Assembly (NCBI RefSeq): GCF_002531755.2
Contig: NZ_CP034999.1
Location: forward strand, 186,001-250,000
Source: Rhizobium acidisoli
GTDB taxonomy: Bacteria; Pseudomonadota; Alphaproteobacteria; Rhizobiales; Rhizobiaceae
Length of the DNA: 64,000 nt
Reading direction: 5' to 3'
The position numbers and the translations under genes are program-made. This document shows positions 32,606 through 41,809 of the stretch, in pieces. Each line of letters begins with the position of its first letter. The first letter of the stretch is position 1. The notes under the pieces were generated by a model that was not told the DNA's origin, made no database searches, and saw nothing but the letters and a program-made list of their open reading frames with translations.

Positions 32606-33562
32606 ATGGATTCGCTACCGCCCGTCACCGAAGCTGCCGCGATCTGGTTGCCCCGCCTGCCCGGCTGGACGCGACCGCGAATCCACGACCTCACCGAACT
32701 TGACGCCGCCTTCGCCGCTGGTATCGCGCTGAAATCACTCGATGATTTGATTCGGGCCAATCCGCCATGGCTCGGCTGCTGGCGCGATCGACTTGCCTTG
32801 AAATCGGCCGCCCTGGCCGCCAGAGTGTTTTTTGGCCGCACCGAGGATGAACACGCGATCCGCGATGCGGTTTTGTTGACTGCGGCTGGCGACGATCCCG
32901 GCCCAGCCGGCAGGCTGTTCTTGGCCACACGAATGTTGACGCGTCGATCCGGGACAACGACCACACCGTTCGTCAAGGAGCTGGTCGCGCTGTTGGGGAT
33001 GAAGTGGGACGACAGCCTTGCCTCGATCTCCGACATGGTCGATTCTGCAAATCAGTCCGGGCGAGCAGCACCCTTCGCGGCGGCGGACCTGATAACGGCG
33101 ATCTCTGCCGTTCGCCCGGACGCCGAGGCGATCGCACTCGGCCTCGCTGAGGTCGTGCTGGCGCATAAACTGAACTGGCCGAAACCCGTGCCGTTGCTGC
33201 TGCCCGAACGTTATGGCTCCGCCTTCCGCACCATCGGCGGCCGCGGTCGCGTCCGACCGGGAGAGCCGGCTTATTCGAAAGCGGTCTGCCTGGCATTGGT
33301 TGACGGCGTCGAGGCAGCGATGCGATCTGCCATCGAGATCGACCGCCGCGCCGCGCGGTTGCTGGCAGTGGCGCCGAAGGTCCGAACCAAGGGCGCCGAG
33401 CCGGTGATCCGCAGATTGCTGACCGAAGACGCGGTACTGGCGTCCGCTCCGGGCAGCGCTCTGTCACGCTGGGCGGCCAATCGGCTGTTCGAGCGCCTGG
33501 AGAGTTTCGAGGCAGTGCGCGAACTGTCCGGCCGGTCCTCCTTTCGGATTTTTGGGCTGTGA
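32606..33562 (+). CDS. DUF1403 family protein
   Basis: This 318-aa soluble protein starts MDSLPPVTEAAAIWLPRLPG and continues WTRPRIHDLTELDAAFAAG, a DUF1403 pattern. It contains DDPGPAGRLFLATRML near residue 95 and WPKPVPLLLPERYGSAFRTI near 190. DUF1403 genes often accompany a plasmid ScpB-like gene in rhizobia. The stop overlaps the ScpB start, so the two are probably co-expressed. Function unknown; a link to DNA segregation or recombination is inferred. Confidence 0.85.
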   Translation: MDSLPPVTEAAAIWLPRLPGWTRPRIHDLTELDAAFAAGIALKSLDDLIRANPPWLGCWRDRLALKSAALAARVFFGRTEDEHAIRDAVLLTAAGDDPGPAGRLFLATRMLTRRSGTTTTPFVKELVALLGMKWDDSLASISDMVDSANQSGRAAPFAAADLITAISAVRPDAEAIALGLAEVVLAHKLNWPKPVPLLLPERYGSAFRTIGGRGRVRPGEPAYSKAVCLALVDGVEAAMRSAIEIDRRAARLLAVAPKVRTKGAEPVIRRLLTEDAVLASAPGSALSRWAANRLFERLESFEAVRELSGRSSFRIFGL

Positions 33563-34269
33563 CGATGGCGGGAGCGAGCGCAGCCAAAAACAGTCGGCGA
33601 CGGGCGAAGGAGCGTCAGCAGGAAGTGCTGTACGATCGCGAGCTCGAGGACCTGCCGCAAGAGCTCCGATGGCGGGAATGGATGCTGCGGGTCGAGGCAG
33701 TGATTTTTGCCTCTGCCGAACCCGTCAGCCGCGAGACGCTGGCGCGAGTGGTCGGAACAGACTGCAGCATCGATCTCCTGATCGACGACCTGAGCGAAGA
33801 GTTGCGTGATAGACCGTACGAACTGGTGTCTATCGCAGGCGGCTGGCAGCACCGGACCCGACCGCGGTTCGCCGAGACGATCCGAGCTTCATCGGCGCCG
33901 ACGCGGGGAGGGGCAGCGGCATTGTCAGAGTTCGAGGCGATGGTGCTGATGGCGGTTGGGTACTTCCAGCCGGTCACCCGCGGGGAGCTGTCGAAAATCT
34001 TCGGTAAGGAGGTCAGCCGCGACACCATTGGCAATTTGCGTGGTGGGGGGTTCATCGGCTCCGGGCCGCGAAGTCCGACACCGGGGGCGCCTTATACTTA
34101 CACGACCACGCAGCATTTCCTGTCGGCATTCGGCATGGAGACGCTGCGCGATCTGCCAGATGTCGAGGCGCTGGAGGATGCCGGGCTACTCAGCCGGCAG
34201 GCGCTTGCGGCCGATAGCTTCGCTGCGCAAACTGGCGATCGCCACGAGGAGCCGTCTGAAGAAGACTGA
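33559..34269 (+). CDS. scpB: ScpB-like segregation/condensation protein
   Basis: This 236-aa protein has two winged-helix segments typical of ScpB: LRVEAVIFASAEPVSRETLA near residue 42 and EFEAMVLMAVGYFQPVTRGE near 123, then LRGGGFIGSGPR near 158 and TTTQHFLSAFGMETL near 180. Chromosomal ScpB is the kleisin partner of SMC. This copy has no ScpA or SMC partner in the window. Its GTG start overlaps the DUF1403 stop (an ATG follows at 33565). As part of a transposon it may influence stability or host chromosome dynamics. Confidence 0.85.
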   Translation: MTMAGASAAKNSRRRAKERQQEVLYDRELEDLPQELRWREWMLRVEAVIFASAEPVSRETLARVVGTDCSIDLLIDDLSEELRDRPYELVSIAGGWQHRTRPRFAETIRASSAPTRGGAAALSEFEAMVLMAVGYFQPVTRGELSKIFGKEVSRDTIGNLRGGGFIGSGPRSPTPGAPYTYTTTQHFLSAFGMETLRDLPDVEALEDAGLLSRQALAADSFAAQTGDRHEEPSEED

Positions 34270-34501
34270 ACTCGAGGCTGCGGTGCGACAGCGAATGTCT
34301 GTCGATGGCCATGGGCCGTTGACTCGAACTGGGCGGGCAGCACACGAAGGCCCCCGCGCTCAAGCTAATGATTGCCAGCGCGGACATCTGCCGGACCTTG
34401 GCGCATTTCATGCTAATCGGCCCGGAGCACCACAGCTGTCGGGAATGCCCCGAAATCTGCGCGTGCTTTCGATGTCGCGCTCGACGCACAGTACAGCATT
34501 G

Positions 34502-34530
34502 TTGATTTGCAACGGTCGTTACAATATTAT
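34502..34530 (+). promoter_or_regulatory. Promoter for the chrB operon
   Basis: TTGATT (34502-34507) and TATTAT (34525-34530) are spaced by 17 bp. Transcription would begin at about 34537, the A of the chrB ATG, so the mRNA may be leaderless. Confidence 0.65.
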
Positions 34531-34536
34531 CGCTAC

Positions 34537-35079
34537 ATGACGAACCTGGCTTGGCTTCTTCTCACATACAAAGTGCCCCCGGATCCTGCGACCAAACGCA
34601 TCGCGCTTTGGCGGCGGCTGAAGGGAATGGGCGCCGTCTATCTCCAGAACGGGGTCTGCTTACTGCCGAAGACCGACGATCATGTCCGACGCTTGAAGAT
34701 GCTCGAGAACGATGTTTCTAAGATGGGCGGTGAATCCGTTATCCTGGAGACAGTCGCCCTCGACCGTGCGCAAGAGGACAAGGTCGTATCCCGCTTCAAA
34801 GCCGATCGCGACGATCAGTATCGCGAGTTTCTAGGACGGTGCGCCGATTTCGAGGCCGAGATCGCAAAGGAGATCGCGATCAACAAGTTCACTTATGCCG
34901 AACTCGAAGAGGAAGACACTGATTTAAGGAAGCTCCAGGGCTGGCTGGAGAAGATCGAGAAGCTCGATTTTTACGGAGCCACGCTCGCTGCAGAGGCAAG
35001 CGAGCGCTTGCGCGGGTGCGAGGCGTTGCTCGACAGCTACGCGCAAAGGGTCTTCGATGCTCAAGACGAGAACCGATGA
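34537..35079 (+). CDS. ChrB N-terminal-domain protein
   Basis: This 180-aa protein has the ChrB N-terminal domain pattern AWLLLTYKVPPDPATKRIAL, then WRRLKGMGAVYLQNGVCLLP. The rest is helical (DTDLRKLQGWLEKIEKLDFY). ChrB regulates chromate resistance with ChrA, but full ChrB proteins are about 300 aa and this one lacks the C-terminal domain. No chrA lies nearby. An MFS carrier gene starts directly after its stop. Its role may be regulation of that transporter rather than chromate. Confidence 0.82.
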   Translation: MTNLAWLLLTYKVPPDPATKRIALWRRLKGMGAVYLQNGVCLLPKTDDHVRRLKMLENDVSKMGGESVILETVALDRAQEDKVVSRFKADRDDQYREFLGRCADFEAEIAKEIAINKFTYAELEEEDTDLRKLQGWLEKIEKLDFYGATLAAEASERLRGCEALLDSYAQRVFDAQDENR

Positions 35080-36327
35080 ATGAGCGGCCGACTGGAAAGG
35101 CCTGACCGCGCCACAACGAGCACCGGCAGCTGGCTTATCCGCAGTTCCGGTCTCCCGACGGGGATCTGGATCCTTGGGTTCGTCTCGATGCTCATGGATA
35201 TCTCCTCCGAGATGATCCACGCACTGTTGCCCATCTACATGGTCACAGTGCTCGGGACGTCAGCCTTGAGCGTCGGCATCATTGAAGGGATCGCCGAGGC
35301 GACGGCCTCAATCACGAAGGTCTTTTCCGGTGGACTCAGTGACTGGCTCGGAAAGCGCAAACTCCTTGCGGCATTGGGCTATGGCCTTGCCGCCCTCACC
35401 AAGCCTATCTTCCCGCTGGCTGCTTCCATCGAATGGCTCATCGCGGCGCGATTCATCGACCGTGTCGGCAAAGGCATTCGAGGGGCGCCACGCGACGCCC
35501 TCGTCGCTGACATCGCCCCACCCGATCTGCGTGGCGCCAGCTTTGGCCTGCGGCAATCACTCGACACCGTCGGCGCCTTCCTCGGACCGTTGTTTGCCAT
35601 TGGCTTGATGTGGCTAACAGCCGACCATTTCCAGGCGGTGTTCTGGATCGCCGTTATTCCGGCGTTCCTGTCCGTTGGTCTGATCGTCGTTGCAGTCAAG
35701 GAGCCGGATCGGCCCGAGGGGCAGCGTCGTGCCCGGATGCCGCTGCATCGCGATGAACTGCGCCGATTGGGAGCAACCTATTGGTGGGTGGTCGCGGTCG
35801 CGGCTGTCTTCACGCTCGCCCGTTTCAGCGAAGCATTTTTGATCTTGCGGGCACAATCCATCGGCTTCTCGGTAACGGTGATCCCCGTTGTCCTGGTCGT
35901 CATGAGCCTCGCCTATTCCCTTTCCGCCTATCCCGTTGGCGTGCTGTCGGATCGCGTTAATCGCACGACGCTTCTTGCCATCGGACTCGTCCTTCTGCTC
36001 GGAGCCGACCTCGCGCTTGCCTTCGCATCAGATGTCGTTTGGGTTGGGGTGGGCGTCGTGCTCTGGGGTCTTCATATGGGCTTCACCCAAGGCTTGCTGG
36101 CCACATTGATTGCCGAGAGCGCTCCCCCTGAGCTGCGAGGAACTGCCTTCGGCGTGTTCAACCTGGTGACAGGGATCGCCCTGCTCGTAGCCAGCGTCGT
36201 CGCCGGTGCTGTTTGGGACATGACAGGCCCGCGGGGCACATTCCTAGCGGGAGCCGCTTTCACCATGATGACTCTCGCCGGCTTGTTTGTCGTCCGCGTC
36301 CGGCTGGGAGATCGGATCCATGTTTGA
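35080..36327 (+). CDS. MFS transporter
   Basis: This 415-aa protein has about 11-12 hydrophobic helices and the MFS motif A-like loop GGLSDWLGKRKLL near residue 84 and YPVGVLSDRVNRTTL near 285. RVGKGIRGAPRDALVADIAP near 128 is typical of a group of MFS carriers. The ATG follows the ChrB stop with no gap, so expression should be coupled. The substrate is unknown; pairing with a ChrB domain suggests oxyanion or drug efflux. Confidence 0.9.
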   Translation: MSGRLERPDRATTSTGSWLIRSSGLPTGIWILGFVSMLMDISSEMIHALLPIYMVTVLGTSALSVGIIEGIAEATASITKVFSGGLSDWLGKRKLLAALGYGLAALTKPIFPLAASIEWLIAARFIDRVGKGIRGAPRDALVADIAPPDLRGASFGLRQSLDTVGAFLGPLFAIGLMWLTADHFQAVFWIAVIPAFLSVGLIVVAVKEPDRPEGQRRARMPLHRDELRRLGATYWWVVAVAAVFTLARFSEAFLILRAQSIGFSVTVIPVVLVVMSLAYSLSAYPVGVLSDRVNRTTLLAIGLVLLLGADLALAFASDVVWVGVGVVLWGLHMGFTQGLLATLIAESAPPELRGTAFGVFNLVTGIALLVASVVAGAVWDMTGPRGTFLAGAAFTMMTLAGLFVVRVRLGDRIHV

Positions 36328-36412
36328 CCACCGGCCGCCCGCATGTAATCCCGTCAAATAAATCACCGAGGCAGCGCGTCTGAGGCTGCTTGAGTCAAAC
36401 CGGAGACCGCCA

Positions 36413-36964
36413 ATGTATGAACTCGACGCCGCTGTAACGCATGCGATCAACGGACTGGCAGGACATAGCGCTGCTCTCGATCTTCTGATGATCTGGATCT
36501 CCAGTATTGGTGTTCCGCTTATGGTTCTGGCGGTCGCCGTTCAGTGGTGGCGCGGACCCGACAGGCTGCACATACGGCATGTCCTCGTCGCGGCAGGGTT
36601 CTCGTTTCTATTGGGGCTCGGCATCAACCAGCTCGTTCTTCTCTTGATTCACAGGGCCCGCCCTTATGACGGCGGAATAACCAACCTGCTGATAGAACGC
36701 AGCGCCGACTTTTCGTTTCCCTCCGACCATGCAACCGCGACATTCGCCATTGCGGCAGCTTTTCTCGTTCATGGCTCGCGACGAGCCGGCCTCGCGTTCC
36801 TTGCCGCAGCCTGTCTGGTCACCTTCTCCCGCATTTATATCGGCACCCACTATGCCAGCGACGTCCTCGGCGGCGCGCTGACGGGGGTTTTTGCAGCGCT
36901 CATTGTCCGTGCGGTATATCGGGAAGGCAGCAGAGCCGACCGACTGATCACCAGCATCCTATAG
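36413..36964 (+). CDS. PAP2-family phosphatase (undecaprenyl-diphosphatase-like)
   Basis: This 183-aa membrane protein has the three PAP2 motifs: HRARPYDGG near residue 80, FPSDHATATF near 103, and SRIYIGTHYASDVLGG near 141. Such enzymes remove phosphate from lipid phosphates, including undecaprenyl diphosphate, at the outer face of the inner membrane. It starts 85 bp after the MFS gene and ends 10 bp before a DedA-PAP2 fusion gene. Confidence 0.92.
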   Translation: MYELDAAVTHAINGLAGHSAALDLLMIWISSIGVPLMVLAVAVQWWRGPDRLHIRHVLVAAGFSFLLGLGINQLVLLLIHRARPYDGGITNLLIERSADFSFPSDHATATFAIAAAFLVHGSRRAGLAFLAAACLVTFSRIYIGTHYASDVLGGALTGVFAALIVRAVYREGSRADRLITSIL

Positions 36965-36974
36965 GACGACGGCA

Positions 36975-38999
36975 ATGGCGTCCTTAGTCTCATCGGTCAT
37001 CGACTGGCTAAGCGCGCATTCGCACATTGCCTATCTCGCGGTGTTCCTGCTTGCGCTCTCTGAGTCGATCCCAATGATCGGTGTCATCGTTCCAGGCACG
37101 GCGGTGATACTGGCTCTCGGCGCTCTCGTGCCGAGTGGTGTCCTGGTGCTGTGGCCTTTGCTGGCCGCAGCGACATCAGGCGCGATCGTCGGCGATGGTG
37201 TCTCTTTCTGGCTTGGCCATCGATACCACCGCGAAATTCTTGGGCGCTGGCCGCTGAATAGGTACCCGGAACTGATCGAGCGTAGCGAGGCCTTTTTCAA
37301 GCGGCACGGCGACAAGAGCGTCTTTATCGCTCGCTTTGCGCCGGGGGTTCGTGCGTTCGTCCCACTTCTCGCCGGCATGCTTGGAATGTCGGTGAGGCGG
37401 TTCTATGCCGTCAACATCGCGTCGGCCCTTGTCTGGGCGCCGTCACACATTTTGCCCGGCGTAATCGCCGGCGCCGCATTCGGCGTTCTTGGTCAAGCCG
37501 CAAAGCCACTGGCAATCCTTTTGGTCATTCTGCTCGCAGCCGGATGGGTCACGTGGCGTCTTGTGCGTTGGACATTGAGGCGCGTTGTTCCGCTTCTGAA
37601 CGATGGCATCGCATTGATGCGGAGCTGGGCTGAGACCCGCGACACATGGCTCCGTCGCAGTATCGCTGGCCTGCTCGACCCGGAGCGTTCCGAAGCACGG
37701 GTTCTCGCCTTGATGCTTGTACTCCTCGGCGGCGCGGCCTGGCTGTTCTTCGGGGTTCTCGAGGACGTGATCAACGGTGATCCGTTGGTTCTCGCCGACG
37801 ACGCCATCTACAATATCCTGCAGGAGGTTCGCACGCCAGCCGGCGATGCGATCATGATCGGCATCACCGAGCTTGGCGACACCAGAGTCGTAGTAGCAGT
37901 CACGGCCATCGTGTTCCTATGGCTCCTGTGGAGACGTGCGTGGCGCACGGCTATTTTCTGGCTGGTTGCTGTCGCAGGGGCGTCGACCCTCAACACCGTC
38001 ATCAAAGTTTCACTCCACAGAGCGAGACCAGATGAGTTGCTCTATTCCGGCTGGAGTGCATTTTCCTTCCCGAGCGGCCATAGCACGACGAACATGGTGC
38101 TCTACGGTTTTCTTGCGTTTCTCATTGCCCGCGAGCTTCGTCCCGCGCTGCAGCTGTTCGTCGCCCTGGGCGCAGCGGCCCTGATCTTCCTGATCGCGTT
38201 CTCGCGTCTGTACCTCGGTGCGCATTGGTTTTCCGACGTGGTTGGCGGGGCGGCATTCGGATCCGCGTGGTTGATCCTGCTCGGCCTCTTTTATCTGCGG
38301 CGTCCGGCCGAACGAATAGGATCCCCAGCGTTGCTTGTTGCGGCGTCCGCAGCACTTCTCCTTGCCGGCGGAGGCAACATCTATCGAAGCCATACGACGG
38401 ATGTGGAACGGTATGCAGCTAAGAGCGCGACACAGATCACGGCTGTTGCCGACTGGTGGGCGACAGGTTGGCAGAGGCTACCCGAGCGGCGGATAGATCT
38501 CACCGGGGAAGTGGAGGAACCGCTGACGTTCCAGTGGGCGGGCGGTCTACCAGATTTGCAGGATGTGTTGCAGCAATATGGTTGGAGGCCCTCGACGGGT
38601 TGGACGCCGGTAACCGCCCTAGCATGGCTTACTGCATCCACCGACGCTGCAGCTGTTCCTGTAGTTCCTCTGTTCGCAAGCGGACGTCTTCCTTATCTGA
38701 CGTTCGTGCGATCTGCGGACACGACAACCGCGGCCAGTTCGCGTCTCGTTCTTCGACTGTGGGCAACCGATCTGGAAGTCACAAACGGACAGATTGTACC
38801 GCTTTGGATCGGCTCGGTCATGGAAGAGCGGATCTATCACCCGCTCTCACTGATCACTCTTGTGTCGACGCAACCCGACTTCAACGCGCCGAGGCAGGTG
38901 CTGGGGCAGTCTTTTGAACGCGGCAGCCTCGTGTCACGGGCTGGCGAGCAACCGAGCAACGAGTGGGATGGGCGTGTTCTGTTGGCCCAAAAAAGATAG
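36975..38999 (+). CDS. DedA-PAP2-LssY_C three-domain membrane protein
   Basis: This 674-aa protein fuses a DedA/VTT domain (residues about 15-200, with IGVIVPGTAVILALGALVPS and FARFAPGVRAFVPLLAG-like motifs) to a PAP2 phosphatase (about 280-440, with HRARPDELL, FPSGHSTTN and SRLYLGAHWFSDVVGG). An LssY C-terminal domain follows (about 465-660, with DWWATGWQRLPERRIDLTGE). DedA proteins recycle undecaprenyl phosphate or move lipids, and PAP2 dephosphorylates them. The protein could couple the two steps. It lies 10 bp after a second PAP2 gene. Confidence 0.92.
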   Translation: MASLVSSVIDWLSAHSHIAYLAVFLLALSESIPMIGVIVPGTAVILALGALVPSGVLVLWPLLAAATSGAIVGDGVSFWLGHRYHREILGRWPLNRYPELIERSEAFFKRHGDKSVFIARFAPGVRAFVPLLAGMLGMSVRRFYAVNIASALVWAPSHILPGVIAGAAFGVLGQAAKPLAILLVILLAAGWVTWRLVRWTLRRVVPLLNDGIALMRSWAETRDTWLRRSIAGLLDPERSEARVLALMLVLLGGAAWLFFGVLEDVINGDPLVLADDAIYNILQEVRTPAGDAIMIGITELGDTRVVVAVTAIVFLWLLWRRAWRTAIFWLVAVAGASTLNTVIKVSLHRARPDELLYSGWSAFSFPSGHSTTNMVLYGFLAFLIARELRPALQLFVALGAAALIFLIAFSRLYLGAHWFSDVVGGAAFGSAWLILLGLFYLRRPAERIGSPALLVAASAALLLAGGGNIYRSHTTDVERYAAKSATQITAVADWWATGWQRLPERRIDLTGEVEEPLTFQWAGGLPDLQDVLQQYGWRPSTGWTPVTALAWLTASTDAAAVPVVPLFASGRLPYLTFVRSADTTTAASSRLVLRLWATDLEVTNGQIVPLWIGSVMEERIYHPLSLITLVSTQPDFNAPRQVLGQSFERGSLVSRAGEQPSNEWDGRVLLAQKR

Positions 39000-39706
39000 C
39001 AGAGAAAATCACGCTGTAAGGACATCGGAGATTCGGCTGTTCGAACCGAGAAGCAGGAGACCGAAAGACTGTCTTGATGAGATCTCACGCCCGTAGGCAA
39101 TCGATATATTTCGGTCAATTTTCATGCTGAACCGGGAAGTGAGAGTCCGGGCACGGAAAAGCCACCTCGGCAACAGTTTGGCAAAATCTGGAAGTCCCAG
39201 TCGGCACTGGCTTGGTCGATCCGGGGACGTGTTGGTAACAAGTGTAGCTTTCTTTTCTCAGATCGAAACAGCAGCTTCAGATCGACAAAATTAACCTAAT
39301 TTTCCGTAAAATTCGACGGTGTCCCCAATTGACCCAAGCACGTCGCCGCTTCGTGCTATGGAAGAGCGTATAAAGTGCGACGGCTGCGGGGAGGGCGAGG
39401 CATTGCGCTGCCGATTATGGCGCGCCTCACCAGCGCATCGTCGACGGCAAATCCTTCACACCACCTACTATCGACGCATCTCGGGGCCGGACGCTTATCA
39501 ACGAGCCGAAGGCCAGTGTCGAACGATACAATTCCTTCAGAAAGACGGAGGCGCGCCATGCGTCATAATCCAGCAAGCGGTGCAATCGTCATCATCCTGT
39601 GGCAACCACAGTTGGCGTAGAAGAGAAAATTACTCTAAAAGGCTACAGCGGAGCCGCCTCCCAAAGTGGGATTGTCGCTGACGTTCGAGGTGCGGAGCAG
39701 GCGTAA
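39000..39706. other. Intergenic region without a clear gene
   Basis: Between the DedA fusion and the MipA gene, short frames on both strands (39319-39681 + and 39356-39559 -) do not look like real proteins. A promoter for the MipA gene is expected in the right part. Nothing else was recognised. Confidence 0.5.
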
Positions 39707-40531
39707 ATGGTCTCATCGGACACGGCATTATTCCGGGCGGCGGCGCTAACGTTGCCGCTGATATTCCTGGGGTCTCATTCGGCCTTGAGCCAGGATGCAA
39801 AATCCTCCGATAACCAGTGGATCATAACGCTTGGCGGGTCCGTCGAATACGGTCCCTCGTATGAAGGATCGAAGCACCTTTCCTTCAGCGGCATGCCGTC
39901 TTTCGATTTTCGACGCCTCGGAGAAGCCCCTGAACACAGCGCGCCGGACGATAATATCGACTACGGGCTGTTCGATATCGGCGGCGTCGAAATCGGTCCC
40001 GTCGTCGGCCTGAGAGGGGGACGGTCGGCATTCGACGAATCCGAACTGAAGGGTTTGCATTCGGTCCAGTGGAATCTGGACGCCGGCGTCTTTGCGCAAT
40101 ACTGGCCGATAGAGGATCGCCTGCGAGTGCGGGTGGAAACACGGCAGGCGCTGTGGGGCGGCGACGGTCTGCTGGCCGATCTCTATCTCGATTGGTTCCA
40201 GCCGGTCGGCGATCGCTGGCTTCTGTCTGCCGGTCCGCGCCTGTCTCTGGCAAACGGCACCTATATGCGCAACAATTTCGGGGTTTCCGCCGAGGAAGCT
40301 GCCAATAGTGGCCGCGTCGAGGCGTTCAACGCGAATGGCGGTCTCAAATCCATCGGTTTAACGGTGGCCGCCACCTATACGCTCTCACCGGCTTGGAGTG
40401 TGCAGATCTACGACACATATAGCCGCCTGGTGGGCGATGCCGCCGACAGCCCGATCGCCTCAAGACTTGGCTCAGCCGATCAGAACGTCATCGGTATCAC
40501 GCTCAACCGCTCCTTCCAGATCGGCTTTTGA
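39707..40531 (+). CDS. MipA/OmpV family outer-membrane protein
   Basis: This 274-aa protein has a signal peptide (hydrophobic residues 9-26, then ALSQDA) and the MipA/OmpV pattern: ITLGGSVEYGPSYEGSKHL near residue 40, IGPVVGLRGGRSA near 95, and LYLDWFQPVGDRWLLSAGPR near 155, ending in an aromatic residue (FQIGF) as beta-barrels do. MipA scaffolds murein enzymes in E. coli, but many homologues are of unknown role. It is convergent with the CFA synthase gene, and their ends overlap by 60 bp. Confidence 0.9.
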   Translation: MVSSDTALFRAAALTLPLIFLGSHSALSQDAKSSDNQWIITLGGSVEYGPSYEGSKHLSFSGMPSFDFRRLGEAPEHSAPDDNIDYGLFDIGGVEIGPVVGLRGGRSAFDESELKGLHSVQWNLDAGVFAQYWPIEDRLRVRVETRQALWGGDGLLADLYLDWFQPVGDRWLLSAGPRLSLANGTYMRNNFGVSAEEAANSGRVEAFNANGGLKSIGLTVAATYTLSPAWSVQIYDTYSRLVGDAADSPIASRLGSADQNVIGITLNRSFQIGF

Positions 40532-41809
40532 GCTTTGCGTTGCCGCTCTCTCATGCTGGCCGATATAATCCCGCGTGACGGGAATGACGTCATTGCGCTT
40601 GCTTAACTGAATCTGGAAAACCACCAGATCCTCGTAGCGGAAAGCGGCTTCGGCGCTTGCAAGGTAGAATTCCCACATGCGGCAGAAGCGCTCGTCGTAA
40701 AGTGCGGCTGCCTCGTGCCAGCGCGCCAGGAAGCGCTTTCGCCAATGTGCCAGCGTCCAGGCATAATGCAGGCGCAGGATTTCGATATCGGTAACCGCAA
40801 GACCGGCTTTTTCAATTTGGGGAAGGATCTCCGACAGCGCGGGAATGTAGCCGCCGGGGAAGATATATTTGTCGAGCCAAGGTGTGGTGAAGCCGGGTGT
40901 CGCGGAACACCCGATCGTGTGCAAGACCATGATGCCGTCAACTTCCAGCAGTTCCGCGCATTTTTCGAAGAAGGCGCGATAGGATGCCAGCCCGACATGC
41001 TCGAACATGCCGACTGAGACAATCCGGTCGAAACGTTCCGTCAGGCTGCGATAGTCTTGAAGCGCAAACTCGACCGCCTCTGAGCTTTCGCCGCGTTCGG
41101 CAATCCGCTTTATCGCGTAGGCATGCTGCTCTTCGGACAGCGTGATACCAAGCACATGGCCACCCCGTGCATGATCCGCCATGTGCAGGGCCAGTCCACC
41201 CCAGCCGCAGCCGATATCGAGCACGCTCTTGCCTGGCTCAAGCAGCAATTTCGCGGCGAGATGCCGTTTTTTGGCAAGCTGCGCGCCATCGAGCGACTGG
41301 TCGGGGCTTTCAAAATAGGCGCAGGAATATTGCCGGTCCACGTCGAGGAAGAGCTCGTAGAGCCGCCCGTCGAGATCGTAGTGATGCGCGACATTGGCTT
41401 TCGAACGCGTCGGCAGATTGCGATGGCGGAAGGTGCGCAACCGGGTGCGGGCGCCATCGATCAGCCGAGCGACAAGAGGATGCCTGGCGTTCTGCGCCTC
41501 GCGCAACATCATCGCCAGGAAGTCGTGGAGCGAGCCCCGTTCGATGAGAAAGCGGCGATCCATATAGAGTTCGCCGAGCCGTAGATCGGCATCGATGAGG
41601 AATGCCCATTGCGCGGCCAGATCGGCAAAGCGCACATGCACCCGTTCACCGGATGCGTCACCAAAGGAGAGAAGGCGGCCATCGGACGTGGTAACGTCAA
41701 GGAAGCCGTGCGTGACAATGCGAGAAAGCGCCCGCGTCATGATCCAGTTGGTGAAAGCCGCGGCCACGGCGCCGATCCTCTCGAAAAGAAAGCCTTGTGC
41801 TTGCGCCAT
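40472..41809 (-). CDS. cfa: Cyclopropane-fatty-acyl-phospholipid synthase family methyltransferase
   Basis: This 445-aa protein has the CFA synthase layout: an N-terminal lipid-binding region, the linker NVAHHYDLDGRLYELFLD near residue 138, the SAM site VLDIGCGWGGLALHMA near 210, and VGMFEHVG near 285. CFA synthases add a methylene bridge to unsaturated acyl chains of phospholipids. A longer frame to 42058 exists, but the ATG at 41809 overlaps the upstream SMR stop (TGATG). It is the last gene of the nine-gene cluster and could act on the double bond made by the cluster's desaturase. Confidence 0.9.
   Translation of the reverse strand: MAQAQGFLFERIGAVAAAFTNWIMTRALSRIVTHGFLDVTTSDGRLLSFGDASGERVHVRFADLAAQWAFLIDADLRLGELYMDRRFLIERGSLHDFLAMMLREAQNARHPLVARLIDGARTRLRTFRHRNLPTRSKANVAHHYDLDGRLYELFLDVDRQYSCAYFESPDQSLDGAQLAKKRHLAAKLLLEPGKSVLDIGCGWGGLALHMADHARGGHVLGITLSEEQHAYAIKRIAERGESSEAVEFALQDYRSLTERFDRIVSVGMFEHVGLASYRAFFEKCAELLEVDGIMVLHTIGCSATPGFTTPWLDKYIFPGGYIPALSEILPQIEKAGLAVTDIEILRLHYAWTLAHWRKRFLARWHEAAALYDERFCRMWEFYLASAEAAFRYEDLVVFQIQLSKRNDVIPVTRDYIGQHERAATQSSKADLEGAVERDTDDVLIG

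Noticed and set aside
39319..39681. A 120-aa frame before the MipA gene
   Set aside because: It has a non-protein-like composition and no ribosome site, and the opposite-strand frame is equally weak.
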